Below, in pieces: positions 1 to 10,892 of a DNA stretch of 64,000 nt (its first letter is position 1; each line of letters opens with the position of its first letter). A model generated the notes under the pieces. The model saw only the letters and a list, made by a program, of their open reading frames with translations, was not told the DNA's origin and searched no databases. The position numbers and the translations under genes are program-made. The DNA is from Whitmania pigra (Eukaryota; Annelida; Clitellata; Hirudinida; Haemopidae): NCBI GenBank assembly GCA_021613335.1, contig JAJTWR010000242.1, positions 1-64,000 of the forward strand, given 5' to 3'.

Positions 1-185
1 TGCCACCATCGAAACATCGAATGACGACTTTGCTCTTCTGGACGACGATCCTCTGACCCGAATAGTTATGTAGACCCGTTAGGCACCTATGGAAACGGAA
101 GAAAATAAAAAGAATTCTTTGCATAAACAATAATGACAAAATTTGCACTAAAGATGCTCCATCAATTTCAGAAAAAAGACATCCA

Positions 186-257
186 TGCCCCCAGTGAGGA
201 TTGAACTCACGACCGCTGGTTTACAAGACCAGCGCTCTGCCACTGAGCTATAGAGGC
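186..257 (-). tRNA. tRNA-Thr-TGT: tRNA-Thr (TGT)
   Basis: 72 nt with a full cloverleaf and all acceptor pairs (two are G-U). Followed by a run of six T on the minus strand, the strongest terminator in the array. Looks functional. Confidence 0.93.
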
Positions 258-425
258 AAGCGTGACGAAATGCAGATCCCTTCGAGATTTTGCTTGACCT
301 AAACCACGCCAGCGCCAAAAACCTTGTCCCGACCTTATACGCAAAACACGCCTAGGTCCCTGAATTCGGTCGTCTCTTATACTCAGGCATCGTGGAATCC
401 TTCGGAAGCAGTTTCTCCTCAAAAA

Positions 426-497
426 TGCCCCCAGTGAGGATTGAACTCACGACCGCTGGTTTACGAGACCAGCGCTCTACCTCTGAGCTATAGAGGC
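426..497 (-). tRNA. tRNA-Thr-CGT: tRNA-Thr (CGT)
   Basis: Consensus CGT-type copy with an intact acceptor stem and a T5 terminator. It would read ACG codons. Confidence 0.93.
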
Positions 498-735
498 GAC
501 AGAAAGCCTACGGATTCTGCAATGTTTAGACCCCTTTCTCAAAGTTCAATGCCACCATCGAAACATCGAATGACGACTTTGCTCTTCTGGACGACGATCC
601 TCTGACCCGAATAGTTATGTAGACCCGTTAGGCACCTATGGAAACGGAAGAAAATAAAAAGAATTCTTTGCATAAAGACAATAATGACAAAATTTGCACT
701 AAAGATGCTCCATCAATTTCAGAAAAAGACATCCA

Positions 736-807
736 TGCCCCCAGTGAGGATTGAACTCACGACCGCTGGTTTACAAGACCAGCGCTCTGCCACTGAGCTA
801 TAGAGGC
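736..807 (-). tRNA. tRNA-Thr-TGT: tRNA-Thr (TGT)
   Basis: Consensus TGT copy, intact stems, T5 terminator. Confidence 0.93.
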
Positions 808-975
808 AAGCGTGACGAAATGCAGATCCCTTCGAGATTTTGCTTGACCTAAACCACGCCAGCGCCTAAAACCTTGTCCCGACCTTATACGCAAAAGACG
901 CCTAGGGCCCTGAATTCGGTCGTCTCTTATACTCAGGCATCGTGGAATCCTTCGGAAGCAGTTTCTCCTCAAAAC

Positions 976-1047
976 TGCCCCCAGTGAGGATTGAACTCAC
1001 GACCGCTGGTTTACGAGACCAGCGCTCTACCTCTGAGCTATAGAGGC
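976..1047 (-). tRNA. tRNA-Thr-CGT: tRNA-Thr (CGT)
   Basis: Consensus CGT copy with an intact acceptor and a T4 terminator. Confidence 0.93.
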
Positions 1048-1284
1048 GACAGAAAGCCTACGGATTCTGCAATGTTTAGACCCCTTTCTCAAAGTTCAAT
1101 GCCACCATCGAAACATCGAATGACGACTTTGCTCTTCTGGACGACGATCCTCTGACCCGAATAGTTATGTAGACCCGTTAGGCACCTATGGAAACGGAAG
1201 AAAATAAAAAGAATTCTTTGCATAAAGACAATAATGACAGAATTGCACTAAAGATGCTCCATCAATTTCAGAAAAAGACATCCA

Positions 1285-1355
1285 TGCCCCCAGTGAGGAT
1301 TGAACTCACGACCGGTGGTTACAAGACCAGCGCTCTGCCACTGAGCTATAGAGGC
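1285..1355 (-). tRNA. tRNA-Thr-TGT: tRNA-Thr (TGT), damaged anticodon arm
   Basis: 71 nt. One A is missing from the 3' side of the anticodon loop or stem, and a base change gives ACCAC in place of ACCAG, so the stem is mispaired. Acceptor and T5 terminator are intact. Probably a pseudogene. Confidence 0.7.
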
Positions 1356-1521
1356 AAGCGTGACAAACTGCTGATCTCTTCGAGATTTTGCTTGACCTAA
1401 ACCACGCCAGAGCCAAAAACCTCTTGTCCCGACCATACGCAAAACCGCCTACGTCCCGAATTCGGTCGTCTCTTATACTCAGGCATCGTGGAATCCTTCG
1501 GAAGCAGTTTCTCCTCAAAAC

Positions 1522-1593
1522 TGCCCCCAGTGAGGATTGAACTCACGAACGCTGGTTTACAAGACCAGCGCTCTGCCACTGAGCTATAGAGGC
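1522..1593 (-). tRNA. tRNA-Thr-TGT: tRNA-Thr (TGT)
   Basis: Middle copy of the first three-gene unit. One substitution at the variable loop/T stem border; otherwise consensus with a T4 terminator. Confidence 0.9.
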
Positions 1594-1761
1594 AAGCGTG
1601 ACGAAATGCAGATCCCTTCGAGATTTTGCTTGACCTAAACCACGCCAGCGCCAAAAACCTTGTCCCGACCTTATACGCAAAACACGCCTAGGTCCCTGAA
1701 TTCGGTCGTCTCTTATACTCAGGCATCGTGGAATCCTTCGGAAGCAGTTTCTCCTCAAAAC

Positions 1762-1833
1762 TGCCCACAGTGAGGATTGAACTCACGACCGCTGGTTTAC
1801 GAGACCAGCGCTCTACCTCTGAGCTATAGAGGC
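1762..1833 (-). tRNA. tRNA-Thr-CGT: tRNA-Thr (CGT), acceptor mismatch
   Basis: The 3' acceptor strand reads TGTGGGC, giving a C5:U68 mismatch. The rest is consensus. This acceptor variant recurs in many CGT copies. Confidence 0.85.
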
Positions 1834-2070
1834 GACAGAAAGCCTACGGATTCTGCAATGTTTAGACCCCTTTCTCAAAGTTCAATGCCACCATCGAAAC
1901 ATCGAATGACGACTTTGCTCTTCTGGACGACGATCCTCTGACCCGAATAGTTATGTAGACCCGTTAGGCACCTATGGAAACGGAAGAAAATAAAAAGAAT
2001 TCTTTGCATAAAGACAATAATGACAGAATTTGCACTAAAGATGCTCCATCAATTTCAGAAAAAGACATCA

Positions 2071-2142
2071 TATCCCTAGTGAGGATTGAACTCACGACCG
2101 CTGGTTTACAAGACCAGCGCTCTGCCACTGAGTTATAGAGGC
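2071..2142 (-). tRNA. tRNA-Thr-TGT: tRNA-Thr (TGT), box A and acceptor variant
   Basis: The 3' acceptor strand is TAGGGAT (C2:A71 mismatch, G1:U72 wobble). G10 is changed to A, which breaks the D stem and the box A core. It still has a T5 terminator, unlike the other copies with this acceptor. Probably inactive. Confidence 0.72.
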
Positions 2143-2310
2143 AAGCGTGACGAAATGCAGATCCCTTCGAGATTTTGCTTGACCTAAACCACGCCAGCGC
2201 CTAAAACCTTGTCCCGACCTTATACGCAAAAGACGCCTAGGTCCCTGAATTCGGTCGTCTCTTATACTCAGGCATCGTGGAATCCTTCGGAAGCAGTTTC
2301 TCCTCAAAAC

Positions 2311-2382
2311 TGCCCCCAGTGAGGATTGAACTCACGACCGCTGGTTTACGAGACCAGCGCTCTTCCTCTGAGCTATAGAGGC
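2311..2382 (-). tRNA. tRNA-Thr-CGT: tRNA-Thr (CGT)
   Basis: Intact acceptor. The D loop has A in place of U (AGAGGAA). T4 terminator. Confidence 0.9.
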
Positions 2383-2613
2383 GACAGAAAGCATTCTGCA
2401 ATGTTTAGACCCCTTTCTCAAAGTTCAATGCCACCATCGAAACATCGAATGACGACTTTGCTCTTCTGGACGACGATCCTCTGACCCGAATAGTTATGTA
2501 GACCCGTTAGGCACCTATGGAAACGGAAGAAAATAAAAAGAATTCTTTGCATAAAGACAATAATGACAGAATTTGCACTAGAGATGCTCCATCAATTTCA
2601 GAAACAGACATCA

Positions 2614-2685
2614 TATCCCTAGTGAGTATTGAACTCACGACCGCCGGTTTACAAGACCAGCGCTCTGCCACTGAGCTATAGAGGC
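2614..2685 (-). tRNA. tRNA-Thr-TGT: tRNA-Thr (TGT), acceptor variant
   Basis: TAGGGAT acceptor strand, T loop ending in A (TTCAATA), and a terminator cut to T3 (TGTTTCTG). Box A is intact. Doubtful function. Confidence 0.75.
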
Positions 2686-2853
2686 AAGCGTAACAAAATG
2701 CTGATCTCTTCGAGATTTTGCTTGACCTAAACCACGCCAGAGCCAAAAACCTTGTCCCGACCTTATACGCAAAAGACGCCTGGGTCCCTGAATTCGGTCG
2801 TCTCTTATACTCAGGCATCGTGGAATCCTTCGGAAGCAGTTTCTCCTCAAAAC

Positions 2854-2925
2854 TGCCCACAGTGATGATTGAACTCACGACCGCTGGTTTACGAGACCAG
2901 CGCTCTACCTCTGAGCTATAAAGGC
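2854..2925 (-). tRNA. tRNA-Thr-CGT: tRNA-Thr (CGT), T-stem and acceptor mismatches
   Basis: A T-stem base change (CTCAC to ATCAC) unpairs one position, and C5 is changed to U against U68. Probably weak or inactive. Confidence 0.75.
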
Positions 2926-3166
2926 GACAGAAAGCCTACGGATTCTGCAATGTTTAGACCCCTTTCTCAAAGTTCAATGCCACCATCGAAACATCGAATG
3001 ACGACTTTGCTCTTCTGGACGACGATCCTCTGACCCGAATAGTTATGTAACCCGTTAGGCACCTATGGAAACGGAAACGAAGAAAATAAAAAGAATTCTT
3101 TGCATAAAGTCCATAATGACAGAATTTGCACTAAAGATGCTCCATCAATTTCAGAAACAGACATCA

Positions 3167-3238
3167 TATCCCTAGTGAGGATTGAACTCACGACCGCTGG
3201 TTTACAAGACCAGCGCTCTGCCACTGAGTTATAGAGGC
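3167..3238 (-). tRNA. tRNA-Thr-TGT: tRNA-Thr (TGT), box A and acceptor variant
   Basis: Carries the linked set: TAGGGAT acceptor, G10A in box A, and only T3 downstream. Confidence 0.72.
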
Positions 3239-3406
3239 AAGCGTGACGAAATGCAGATCTCTTCGAGATTTTGCTTGACCTAAACCACGCCAGAGCCAAA
3301 AACCTTGTCCCGACCTTATACGCAAAAGACGCCTGGGTCCCTGAATTCGGTCGTCTCTTATACTCAGGCATCGTGTAATCCTTCGGAAGCAGTTTCTCCT
3401 CAAAAC

Positions 3407-3478
3407 TGCCCCCAGTGAGGATTGAACTCACGACCGCTGGTTTACAAGACCAGCACTCTGCCACTGAGCTATAGAGGC
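3407..3478 (-). tRNA. tRNA-Thr-TGT: tRNA-Thr (TGT)
   Basis: Intact acceptor. C25 to U gives a G10-U25 wobble in the D stem. T4 terminator. Confidence 0.9.
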
Positions 3479-3646
3479 AAGCGTGACGAAATGCAGATCC
3501 CTTCGAGATTTTGCTTGACCTAAACCACGCCAGCGCCAAAAACCTTGTCCCGACCTTATACGCAAAACACGCCTAGGTCCCTGAATTCGGTCGTCTCTTA
3601 TACTCAGGCATCGTGGAATCCTTCGGAAGCAGTTTCTCCTCAAAAC

Positions 3647-3718
3647 TGCCCACAGTGAGGATTGAACTCACGACCGCTGGTTTACGAGACCAGCGCTCTA
3701 CCTCTGAGCTATAAAGGC
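3647..3718 (-). tRNA. tRNA-Thr-CGT: tRNA-Thr (CGT), acceptor mismatch
   Basis: U5:U68 mismatch in the acceptor stem (both strands changed); other arms intact. Confidence 0.82.
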
Positions 3719-3955
3719 GACAGAAAGCCTACGGATTCTGCAATGTTTAGACCCCTTTCTCAAAGTTCAATGCCACCATCGAAACATCGAATGACGACTT
3801 TGCTCTTCTGGACGACGATCCTCTGACCCGAATAGTTATGTAAACCCGTTAGGCACCTATGGAAACGGAAGAAAATAAAAAGAATTCTTTGCATAAAGAC
3901 AATAATGACAGAATTTGCACTAAAGATGCTCCATCAATTTCAGAAACAGACATCA

Positions 3956-4027
3956 TATCCCTAGTGAGGATTGAACTCACGACCGCTGGTTTACAAGACC
4001 AGCGCTCTGCCACTGAGTTATAGAGGC
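3956..4027 (-). tRNA. tRNA-Thr-TGT: tRNA-Thr (TGT), box A and acceptor variant
   Basis: TAGGGAT acceptor, G10A and T3 terminator, as at 3,167. Confidence 0.72.
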
Positions 4028-4195
4028 AAGCGTGACGAAATGCAGATCCCTTCGAGATTTTGCTTGACCTAAACCACGCCAGCGCCAAAAACCTTGTCCC
4101 GACCTTATACGCAAAACACGCCTAGGTCCCTGAATTCGGTCGTCTCTTATACTCAGGCATCGTGGAATCCTTCGGAAGCAGTTTCTCCTCAAAAC

Positions 4196-4267
4196 TGCCC
4201 CCAGTGAGGATTGAACTCACGACCGCTGGTTTACGAGACCAGCGCTCTTCCTCTGAGCTATAGAGGC
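4196..4267 (-). tRNA. tRNA-Thr-CGT: tRNA-Thr (CGT)
   Basis: Intact acceptor; same D-loop variant (AGAGGAA) as the copy at 2,311. Confidence 0.9.
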
Positions 4268-4505
4268 GACAGAAAGCCTACGGATTCTGCAATGTTTAGA
4301 CCCCTTTCTCAAAGTTCAATGCCACCATCAAAACATCGAATGACGACTTTGCTCTTCTGGACGACGATCCTCTGACCCGAATAGTTATGTAGACCCGTTA
4401 GGCACCTATGGAAACGGAAGAAAATAAAAAGAATTCTTTGCATAAAGACAATAATGACAGAATTTGCACTAAAGATGCTCCATCAATTTCAGAAAAAGAC
4501 ATCCA

Positions 4506-4577
4506 TGCCCCCAGTGAGGATTGAACTCACGACCGCTGGTTTACAAGACCAGCGCTCTGCCACTGAGCTATAGAGGC
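4506..4577 (-). tRNA. tRNA-Thr-TGT: tRNA-Thr (TGT)
   Basis: Consensus copy with a T5 terminator. Confidence 0.93.
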
Positions 4578-4745
4578 AAGCGTGACAAAATGCTGATCTC
4601 TTCGAGATTTTGCTTGACCTAAACCACGCCAGAGCCAAAAACCTTGTCCCGACCTTATACGCAAAACACGCCTATGTCCCTGAATTCGGTCGTCTCTTAT
4701 ACTCAGGCATCGTGGAATCCTTCGGAAGCAGTTTCTCCTCAAAAC

Positions 4746-4816
4746 TGCCCCAGTGAGGATTGAACTCACGACCGCTGGTTTACAAGACCAGCGCTCTGCC
4801 ACTGAGCTATAGAGGA
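4746..4816 (-). tRNA. tRNA-Thr-TGT: tRNA-Thr (TGT), shortened acceptor
   Basis: 71 nt. One G is deleted from the 3' acceptor strand and G1 is changed to U, so the top of the acceptor stem does not pair. Likely a pseudogene. Confidence 0.72.
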
Positions 4817-4984
4817 AAGCGTGACGAAATGCAGATCCCTTCGAGATTTTGCTTGACCTAAACCACGCCAGCGCCAAAAACCTTGTCCCGACCTTATACG
4901 CAAAAGACGCCTGGGTCCCTGAATTCGGTCGTCTCTTATACTCAGGCATCGTGGAATCCTTCAGAAGCAGTTTCTCCTCAAAAC

Positions 4985-5056
4985 TGCCCCCAGTGAGGAT
5001 TGAACTCACGACCGCTGGTTTACGAGACCAGCGCTCTACCTCTGAGCTATAGAGGC
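4985..5056 (-). tRNA. tRNA-Thr-CGT: tRNA-Thr (CGT)
   Basis: Consensus CGT copy, intact acceptor, T4 terminator. Confidence 0.93.
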
Positions 5057-5294
5057 GACAGAAAACCTACGGATTCTGCAATGTTTAGACCCCTTTCTCA
5101 AAGTTCAATGCCACCATCGAAACATCGAATGACGACTTTGCTCTTCTGGACGACGATCCTCTGACCCGAATAGTTATGTAGACCCGTTAGGCACCTATGG
5201 AAACGGAAGAAAATAAAAAGAATTCTTTGCATAAAGACAATAATGACAGAATTTGCACTAAAGATGCTCCATCAATTTCAGAAAAAGACATCCA

Positions 5295-5364
5295 TGCCCC
5301 CAGTGAGGATTGAACTCACGACCTGGTTTACAAGACCAGCGCTCTGCCACTGAGTTATAGAGGC
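5295..5364 (-). pseudogene. tRNA-Thr (TGT) pseudogene
   Basis: 70 nt. Two bases are deleted between the anticodon stem and variable loop, and G10A damages box A. The acceptor is intact. Confidence 0.7.
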
Positions 5365-5532
5365 AAGCGTGACGAAATGCTGATCTCTTCGAGATTTTGT
5401 TTGACCTAAACCACGCCAGAGCCAAAAACCTTGTCCCGACCTTATACGCAAAAGACGCCTAGGTCCCTGAATTCGGTCGTCTCTTATACTCCGGCATCGT
5501 GGAATCCTTCGGAAGCAGTTTCTCCTCAATAC

Positions 5533-5604
5533 TGCCCCCAGTGAGAATTGAACTCATGACTGCTGGTTTACAAGACCAGCGCTCTGCCACTGAGCTATAG
5601 AGGC
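5533..5604 (-). tRNA. tRNA-Thr-TGT: tRNA-Thr (TGT), no terminator
   Basis: The T stem has an A:C mismatch (ATGAG/CTCAC). The downstream T4 run is broken to TATT, so termination may fail. Confidence 0.78.
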
Positions 5605-5776
5605 AGGCAAGCGCGACAAAATGCAGATCTCTTCGAGATTTTGCTTGACCTAAACCACGCCTGCGCCAAAAACCTTGTCCCGACCTCATACGCAAAACAC
5701 GCCTAGGTCCCTGAATTCGGTCGTCTCTTATACTCAGGCATCGTGGAATCCTTCGGAAGCAGTTTCTCCTCAAAAA

Positions 5777-5848
5777 TGCCCACAGTGAGGATTGAACTCA
5801 CGACCGCTGGTTTACGAGACCAGCGCTCTACCTCTGAGCTATAGAGGC
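5777..5848 (-). tRNA. tRNA-Thr-CGT: tRNA-Thr (CGT), acceptor mismatch
   Basis: C5:U68 acceptor variant with a T5 terminator. Confidence 0.85.
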
Positions 5849-6086
5849 GACAGAAAACCTACGGATTCTGCAATGTTTAGACCCCTTTCTCAAAGTTCAA
5901 TGCCACCATCGAAACATCGAATGACGACTTTGCTCTTCTGGACGACGATCCTCTTACCCGAATTGTTATGTAGACCCGTTAGGCACCTATGGAAACGGAA
6001 GAAAATAAAAAGAATTCTTTGCATAAAGACAATAATGACAGAATTTGCACTAAAGATGCTCCATCAATTTCAGAAAAAGACATCCA

Positions 6087-6158
6087 TGCCCCCAGTGAGG
6101 ATTGAACTCACGACCGCTGGTTTACAAGACCAGCGCTCTGCCACTGAGCTATAGAGGC
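6087..6158 (-). tRNA. tRNA-Thr-TGT: tRNA-Thr (TGT)
   Basis: Consensus copy with a T5 terminator. Confidence 0.93.
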
Positions 6159-6326
6159 AAGCGTGACAAAATGCTGATCTCTTCGAGATTTTGCTTGACC
6201 TAAACCACGCCAGAGCCAAAAACCTTGTCCCGACCTTATACGCAAAACACGCCTATGTCCCTGAATTCGGTCGTCTCTTATACTCAGGCATCGTGGAATC
6301 CTTCGGAAGCAGTTTCTCCTCAAAAC

Positions 6327-6398
6327 TGCCCCCAGTGAGGATTGAACTCACGACCGCTGGTTTACAAGACCAGCGCTCTGCCACTGAGCTATAGAGGC
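6327..6398 (-). tRNA. tRNA-Thr-TGT: tRNA-Thr (TGT)
   Basis: Consensus copy, middle gene of a three-gene unit, T4 terminator. Confidence 0.93.
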
Positions 6399-6566
6399 AA
6401 GCGTGACGAAATGCAGATCCCTTCGAGATTTTGCTTGACCTAAACCACGCCAGCGCCAAAAACCTTGTCCCGACCTTATACGCAAAACACGCCTAGGTCC
6501 CTGAATTCGGTCGTCTCTTATACTCAGGCATCGTGGAATCCTTCGGAAGCAGTTTCTCCTCAAAAC

Positions 6567-6638
6567 TGCCCACAGTGAGGATTGAACTCACGACCGCTGG
6601 TTTACGAGACCAGCGCTCTACCTCTGAGCTATAGAGGC
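6567..6638 (-). tRNA. tRNA-Thr-CGT: tRNA-Thr (CGT), acceptor mismatch
   Basis: C5:U68 acceptor variant; other arms consensus. Confidence 0.85.
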
Positions 6639-6877
6639 GACAGAAAACAACCTACGGATTCTGCAATGTTTAGACCCCTTTCTCAAAGTTCAATGCCACC
6701 ATCGAAACATCGAATGACGACTTTGCTCTTCTGGACGACGATCCTCTGACCCGAATAGTTATGTAAACCCGTTAGGCACCTATGGAAACGGAAGAAAATA
6801 AAAAGAATTCTTTGCATAAAGACAATAATGACAGAATTTGCACTAAAGATGCTCCATCAATTTCAGAAACAGACATC

Positions 6878-6949
6878 CATCCCTAGTGAGGATTGAACTC
6901 ACGACCGCTGGTTTACAAGACCAGCGCTCTGCCACTGAGCTATAGAGGC
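6878..6949 (-). tRNA. tRNA-Thr-TGT: tRNA-Thr (TGT), acceptor variant
   Basis: The acceptor tip is degraded with G at the discriminator position, and only T3 follows. Box A is intact. Confidence 0.75.
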
Positions 6950-7117
6950 AAGCGTGACAAAATGCTGATCTCTTCGAGATTTTGCTTGACCTAAACCACG
7001 CCAGAGCCAAAAACCTTGTCCCGACCTTATACGCAAAACACGCCTATGTCCCTGAATTCGGTCGTCTCTTATACTCAGGCATCGTGGAATCCTTCGGAAG
7101 CAGTTTCTCCTCAAAAC

Positions 7118-7189
7118 TGCCCCCAGTGAGGATTGAACTCACGACCGCTGGTTTACAAGACCAGCGCTCTGCCACTGAGCTATAGAGGC
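7118..7189 (-). tRNA. tRNA-Thr-TGT: tRNA-Thr (TGT)
   Basis: Consensus copy, T4 terminator. Confidence 0.93.
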
Positions 7190-7357
7190 AAGCGTGACGA
7201 AATGCAGATCCCTTCGAGATTTTGCTTGACCTAAACCACGCCAGCGCCTAAAACCTTGTCCCGACCTTATACGCAAAACACGCCTAGGTCCCTGAATTCG
7301 GTCGTCTCTTATACTCAGGCATCGTGAAATCTTTCGGAAGCAGTTTCTCCTCAAAAC

Positions 7358-7429
7358 TGCCCACAGTGAGGATTGAACTCACGACCGCTGGTTTACGAGA
7401 CCAGCGCTCTACCTCTGAGCTATAGAGGC
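7358..7429 (-). tRNA. tRNA-Thr-CGT: tRNA-Thr (CGT), acceptor mismatch
   Basis: C5:U68 acceptor variant; T4 terminator. Confidence 0.85.
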
Positions 7430-7666
7430 GACAGAAAACCTACGGATTCTGCAATGTTTAGACCCCTTTCTCAAAGTTCAATGCCACCATCAAAACATCG
7501 AATGACGACTTTGCTCTTCTGGACGACGATCCTCTGACCCGAATAGTTATGTAAACCCGTTAGGCACCTATGGAAACGGAAGAAAATAAAAAGAATTCTT
7601 TGCATAAAGTCAATAATGACAGAATTTGCACTAAAGATGCTCCATCAATTTCAGAAACAGACATCA

Positions 7667-7738
7667 TATCCCTAGTGAGGATTGAACTCACGACCGCTGG
7701 TTTACAAGACCAGCGCTCTGCCACTGAGCTATAGAGGC
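7667..7738 (-). tRNA. tRNA-Thr-TGT: tRNA-Thr (TGT), acceptor variant
   Basis: TAGGGAT acceptor and T3 downstream, but box A is intact. Confidence 0.76.
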
Positions 7739-7906
7739 AAGCGTGACAAAATGCTGATCTCTTCGAGATTTTGCTTGACCTAAACCACGCCAGAGCCAAA
7801 AACCTTGTCCCGACCTTATACGCAAAACACGCCTAGGTCCCTGAATTCGGTCGTCTCTTATACTCAGGCATCGTGGAATCCTTCGGAAGCAGTTTCTCCT
7901 CAAAAC

Positions 7907-7978
7907 TGCCCCCAGTGAGGATTGAACTCACGACCGCTGGTTTACGAGACCAGCGCTCTACCTCTGAGCTATAGAGGC
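7907..7978 (-). tRNA. tRNA-Thr-CGT: tRNA-Thr (CGT)
   Basis: Consensus CGT copy, intact acceptor. Confidence 0.93.
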
Positions 7979-8216
7979 GACAGAAAGCCTACGGATTCTG
8001 CAATGTTTAGACCCCTTTCTCAAAGTTCAATGCCACCATCGAAACATCGAATGACGACTTTGCTCTTCTGGACGACGATCCTCTGACCCGAATAGTTATG
8101 TAAACCCGTTAGGCACCTATGGAAACGGAAGAAAATAAAAAGAATTCTTTGCATAAAGACAATAATGACAGAATTTGCACTAAAGATGCTCCATCAATTT
8201 CAGAAAAAGACATCCA

Positions 8217-8288
8217 TGCCCCCAGTGAGGATTGAACTCACGACCGCTGGTTTACAAGACCAGCGCTCTGCCACTGAGCTATAGAGGC
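8217..8288 (-). tRNA. tRNA-Thr-TGT: tRNA-Thr (TGT)
   Basis: Consensus copy with a T5 terminator. Confidence 0.93.
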
Positions 8289-8456
8289 AAGCGCGACAAA
8301 ATGCTGATCTCTTCGAGATTTTGCTTGATCTAAACCACGCCAGCGCCTAAAACCTTGTCCCGACCTTATACGCAAAACACGCCTAGGTCCCTGAATTCGG
8401 TCGTCTCTTATACTCAGGCATCGTGAAATCCTTCGGAAGCAGTTTCTCCTCAAAAC

Positions 8457-8528
8457 TGCCCACACTGAGGATTGAACACACGACCGCTGGTTTACAAAAC
8501 CAGCGCTCTACCTCTGAGCTATAGATGC
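8457..8528 (-). pseudogene. CGT-type tRNA-Thr with TGT anticodon, degraded
   Basis: The D loop is of the CGT class but the anticodon loop is TTTGTAA (TGT). The T stem has two mismatches, C3 is changed to A, and U68 faces C5. Confidence 0.7.
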
Positions 8529-8765
8529 GACAGAAAAGCTACGGATTCTGCAATGTTTAGACCCCTTTCTCAAAGTTCAATGCCACCATCAAAACATCGA
8601 ATGACGACTTTGCTCTTCTGGACGACGATCCTCTGACCCGAGTAGTTATGTAAACCCGTTAGGCACCTATGGAAACGGAAGAAAATAAAAAGAATTCTTT
8701 GCATAAAGTCAATAATGACAGAACTTGCACTAAAGATGCTCCATCAATTTCAGAAACAGACATCA

Positions 8766-8837
8766 TATCCCTAGTGAGGATTGAACTCACGACCGCTGGT
8801 TTACAAGACCAGCGCTCTGCCACTGAGTTATAGAGGC
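8766..8837 (-). tRNA. tRNA-Thr-TGT: tRNA-Thr (TGT), box A and acceptor variant
   Basis: Linked set: TAGGGAT acceptor, G10A, T3 terminator. Confidence 0.72.
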
Positions 8838-9006
8838 AAGCGTGACGAAATGCAGATCCCTTCGAGATTTTGCTTGACCTAAACCACGCCAGCGCCTAAA
8901 ACCTTGTCCCGACCTTATACGCAAAACACGCCTAGGTCCCTGAATTCGGTCGTCTCTTATACTCAGGCATCGTGAAATCTTTCGGAAGCAGTTTCTCCTC
9001 AGAAAC

Positions 9007-9078
9007 TGCCCACAGTGAGGATTGAACTCACGACCGCTGGTTTACGAGACCAGCGCTCTACCTCTGAGCTATAGAGGC
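9007..9078 (-). tRNA. tRNA-Thr-CGT: tRNA-Thr (CGT), weak terminator
   Basis: C5:U68 acceptor variant; the downstream T run is reduced to T3. Confidence 0.82.
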
Positions 9079-9316
9079 GACAGAAAATCTACGGATTCTG
9101 CAATGTTTAGACCCCTTTCTCAAAGTTCAATGCCACCATCAAAACATCGAATGACGACTTTGCTCTTCTGGACGACGATCCTCTGACCCGAATAGTTATG
9201 TAGACCCGTTAGGCACCTATGGAAACGGAAGAAAATAAAAAGAATTCTTTGCATAAAGACAATAATGACAGAATTTGCACTAAAGATGCTCCATCAATTT
9301 CAGAAAAAGACATCCA

Positions 9317-9388
9317 TGCCCCCAGTGAGGATTGAACTCACGACCGCTGGTTTACAAGACCAGCGCTCTGCCACTGAGCTATAGAGGC
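9317..9388 (-). tRNA. tRNA-Thr-TGT: tRNA-Thr (TGT)
   Basis: Consensus copy with a T5 terminator. Confidence 0.93.
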
Positions 9389-9556
9389 AAGCGTGACAAA
9401 ATGCTGATCTCTTCGAGATTTTGCTTGACCTAAACCATGCCAGAGCCAAAAACCTTGTCCCGACCTTATACGCAAAACACGCCTATGTCCCTGAATTCGG
9501 TCGTCTGTTATACTCAGGCATCGTGGAATCATTCGGAGGCAGTTGCTCCTCAAAAC

Positions 9557-9627
9557 TGCCCCAGTGAGGATTGAACTCACGACCGCTGGTTTACAAAACC
9601 AGCGCTCTGCCACTGAGCTATAGAGGC
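9557..9627 (-). tRNA. tRNA-Thr-TGT: tRNA-Thr (TGT), shortened acceptor, U32
   Basis: 71 nt: one G is missing from the 3' acceptor strand. The anticodon loop is TTTGTAA (C32 to U). Confidence 0.78.
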
Positions 9628-9795
9628 AAGCGCGACAAAATGCTGATCTCTTCGAGATTTTGCTTGATCTAAACCACGCCTGCGCCAAAAACCTTGTCCC
9701 GACCTTATACGCAAAAGACGCCTGGGTCCCTGAATTCGGTCGTCTCTTATACTCAGGCATCGTGGAATTCTTCGGAAGCAGTTTCTCCTCAAAAC

Positions 9796-9867
9796 CGCCA
9801 ACAGTGAGGATTGAACTCACGACCGCTGGTTTACGACACCAGCGCTCTACCTCTGAACTATAGAGGC
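9796..9867 (-). tRNA. tRNA-Thr-CGT: tRNA-Thr (CGT), degraded acceptor
   Basis: The acceptor 3' strand is TGTTGGC with discriminator G. The loop is GTCGTAA, and C11 to U alters box A. Confidence 0.72.
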
Positions 9868-10105
9868 GACTGAAAACCTACGGATTCTGCAATGTTTAGA
9901 CCCCTTTCTCAAAGTTCAATGCCACCATCGACACATCGAATGACGACTTTGCTCTTCTGGACGACGATCCTCTGACCCGAATAGTTATGTAGACCCGTTA
10001 GGCACCTATGGAAACGGAAGAAAATAAAAAGAATTCTTTGCATAAAGACAATAATGACAGAATTTGCACTAAAGAAGCTCCATCAATTTCAGATAAAGAC
10101 ATCCA

Positions 10106-10177
10106 TGCCCCCAGTGAGGATTGAACTCACGACCGCTGGTTTACAAGACCAGCGCTCTGCCACTGAGCTATAGAGGC
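10106..10177 (-). tRNA. tRNA-Thr-TGT: tRNA-Thr (TGT)
   Basis: Consensus body; the terminator run is interrupted (TTTATC). Confidence 0.9.
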
Positions 10178-10345
10178 AAACGTGACAAAATGCTGATCTC
10201 TTCGAGATTTTGCTTGACCTAAACCATGCCAGAGCCAAAAACCTTGTCCCGACCTTATACGCAAAACACGCCTAGGTCCCTGAATTCGGTCGTCTCTTAT
10301 ACTGAGGCATCGTGGAATCCTTCGGAGGCAGTTGCTCCTCAAAAC

Positions 10346-10416
10346 TGCCCCAGTGAGGATTGAACTCACGACCGCTGGTTTACAAAACCAGCGCTCTACC
10401 TCTGAGCTATAGAGGC
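10346..10416 (-). tRNA. tRNA-Thr-TGT: CGT-type body with TGT anticodon
   Basis: 71 nt. CGT-class D loop with loop TTTGTAA, so it would read ACA. One G is missing in the acceptor. Confidence 0.75.
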
Positions 10417-10652
10417 GACAGAAAACCTACGGATTCTGCAATGTTTAGACCCCTTCTCAAGTTCAATGCCACCATCGAAACATCGAATGACGACTTTGCT
10501 CTTCTGGACGACGATCCTCTGACCCGAATAGTTATGTAGACCCGTTAGGCACCTATGGAAACGGAAGAAAATAAAAAGAATTCTTTGCATAAAGACAATA
10601 ATGACAGAATTTGCACTAAAGAAGCTCCATCAATTTCAGAAAAAGACATCCA

Positions 10653-10724
10653 TGCCCCCAGTGAGGATTGAACTCACGACCGCTGGTTTACAAAACCAGC
10701 GCTCTGCCACTGAGCTATAGAGGC
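10653..10724 (-). tRNA. tRNA-Thr-TGT: tRNA-Thr (TGT), U32
   Basis: Intact acceptor, loop TTTGTAA, T5 terminator. Looks functional. Confidence 0.9.
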
Positions 10725-10892
10725 AAGCGCGACAAAATGCTGATCTCTTCGAGATTTTGCTTGATCTAAACCACGCCAGCGCCTAAAACCTTGTCCCGAC
10801 CTTATACGCAAAACACGCCTAGGTCCCTGAATTCGGTCGTCTCTTATACTCAGGCATCGTGAAATCCTTCGGAAGCAGTTTCTCCTCAAAAC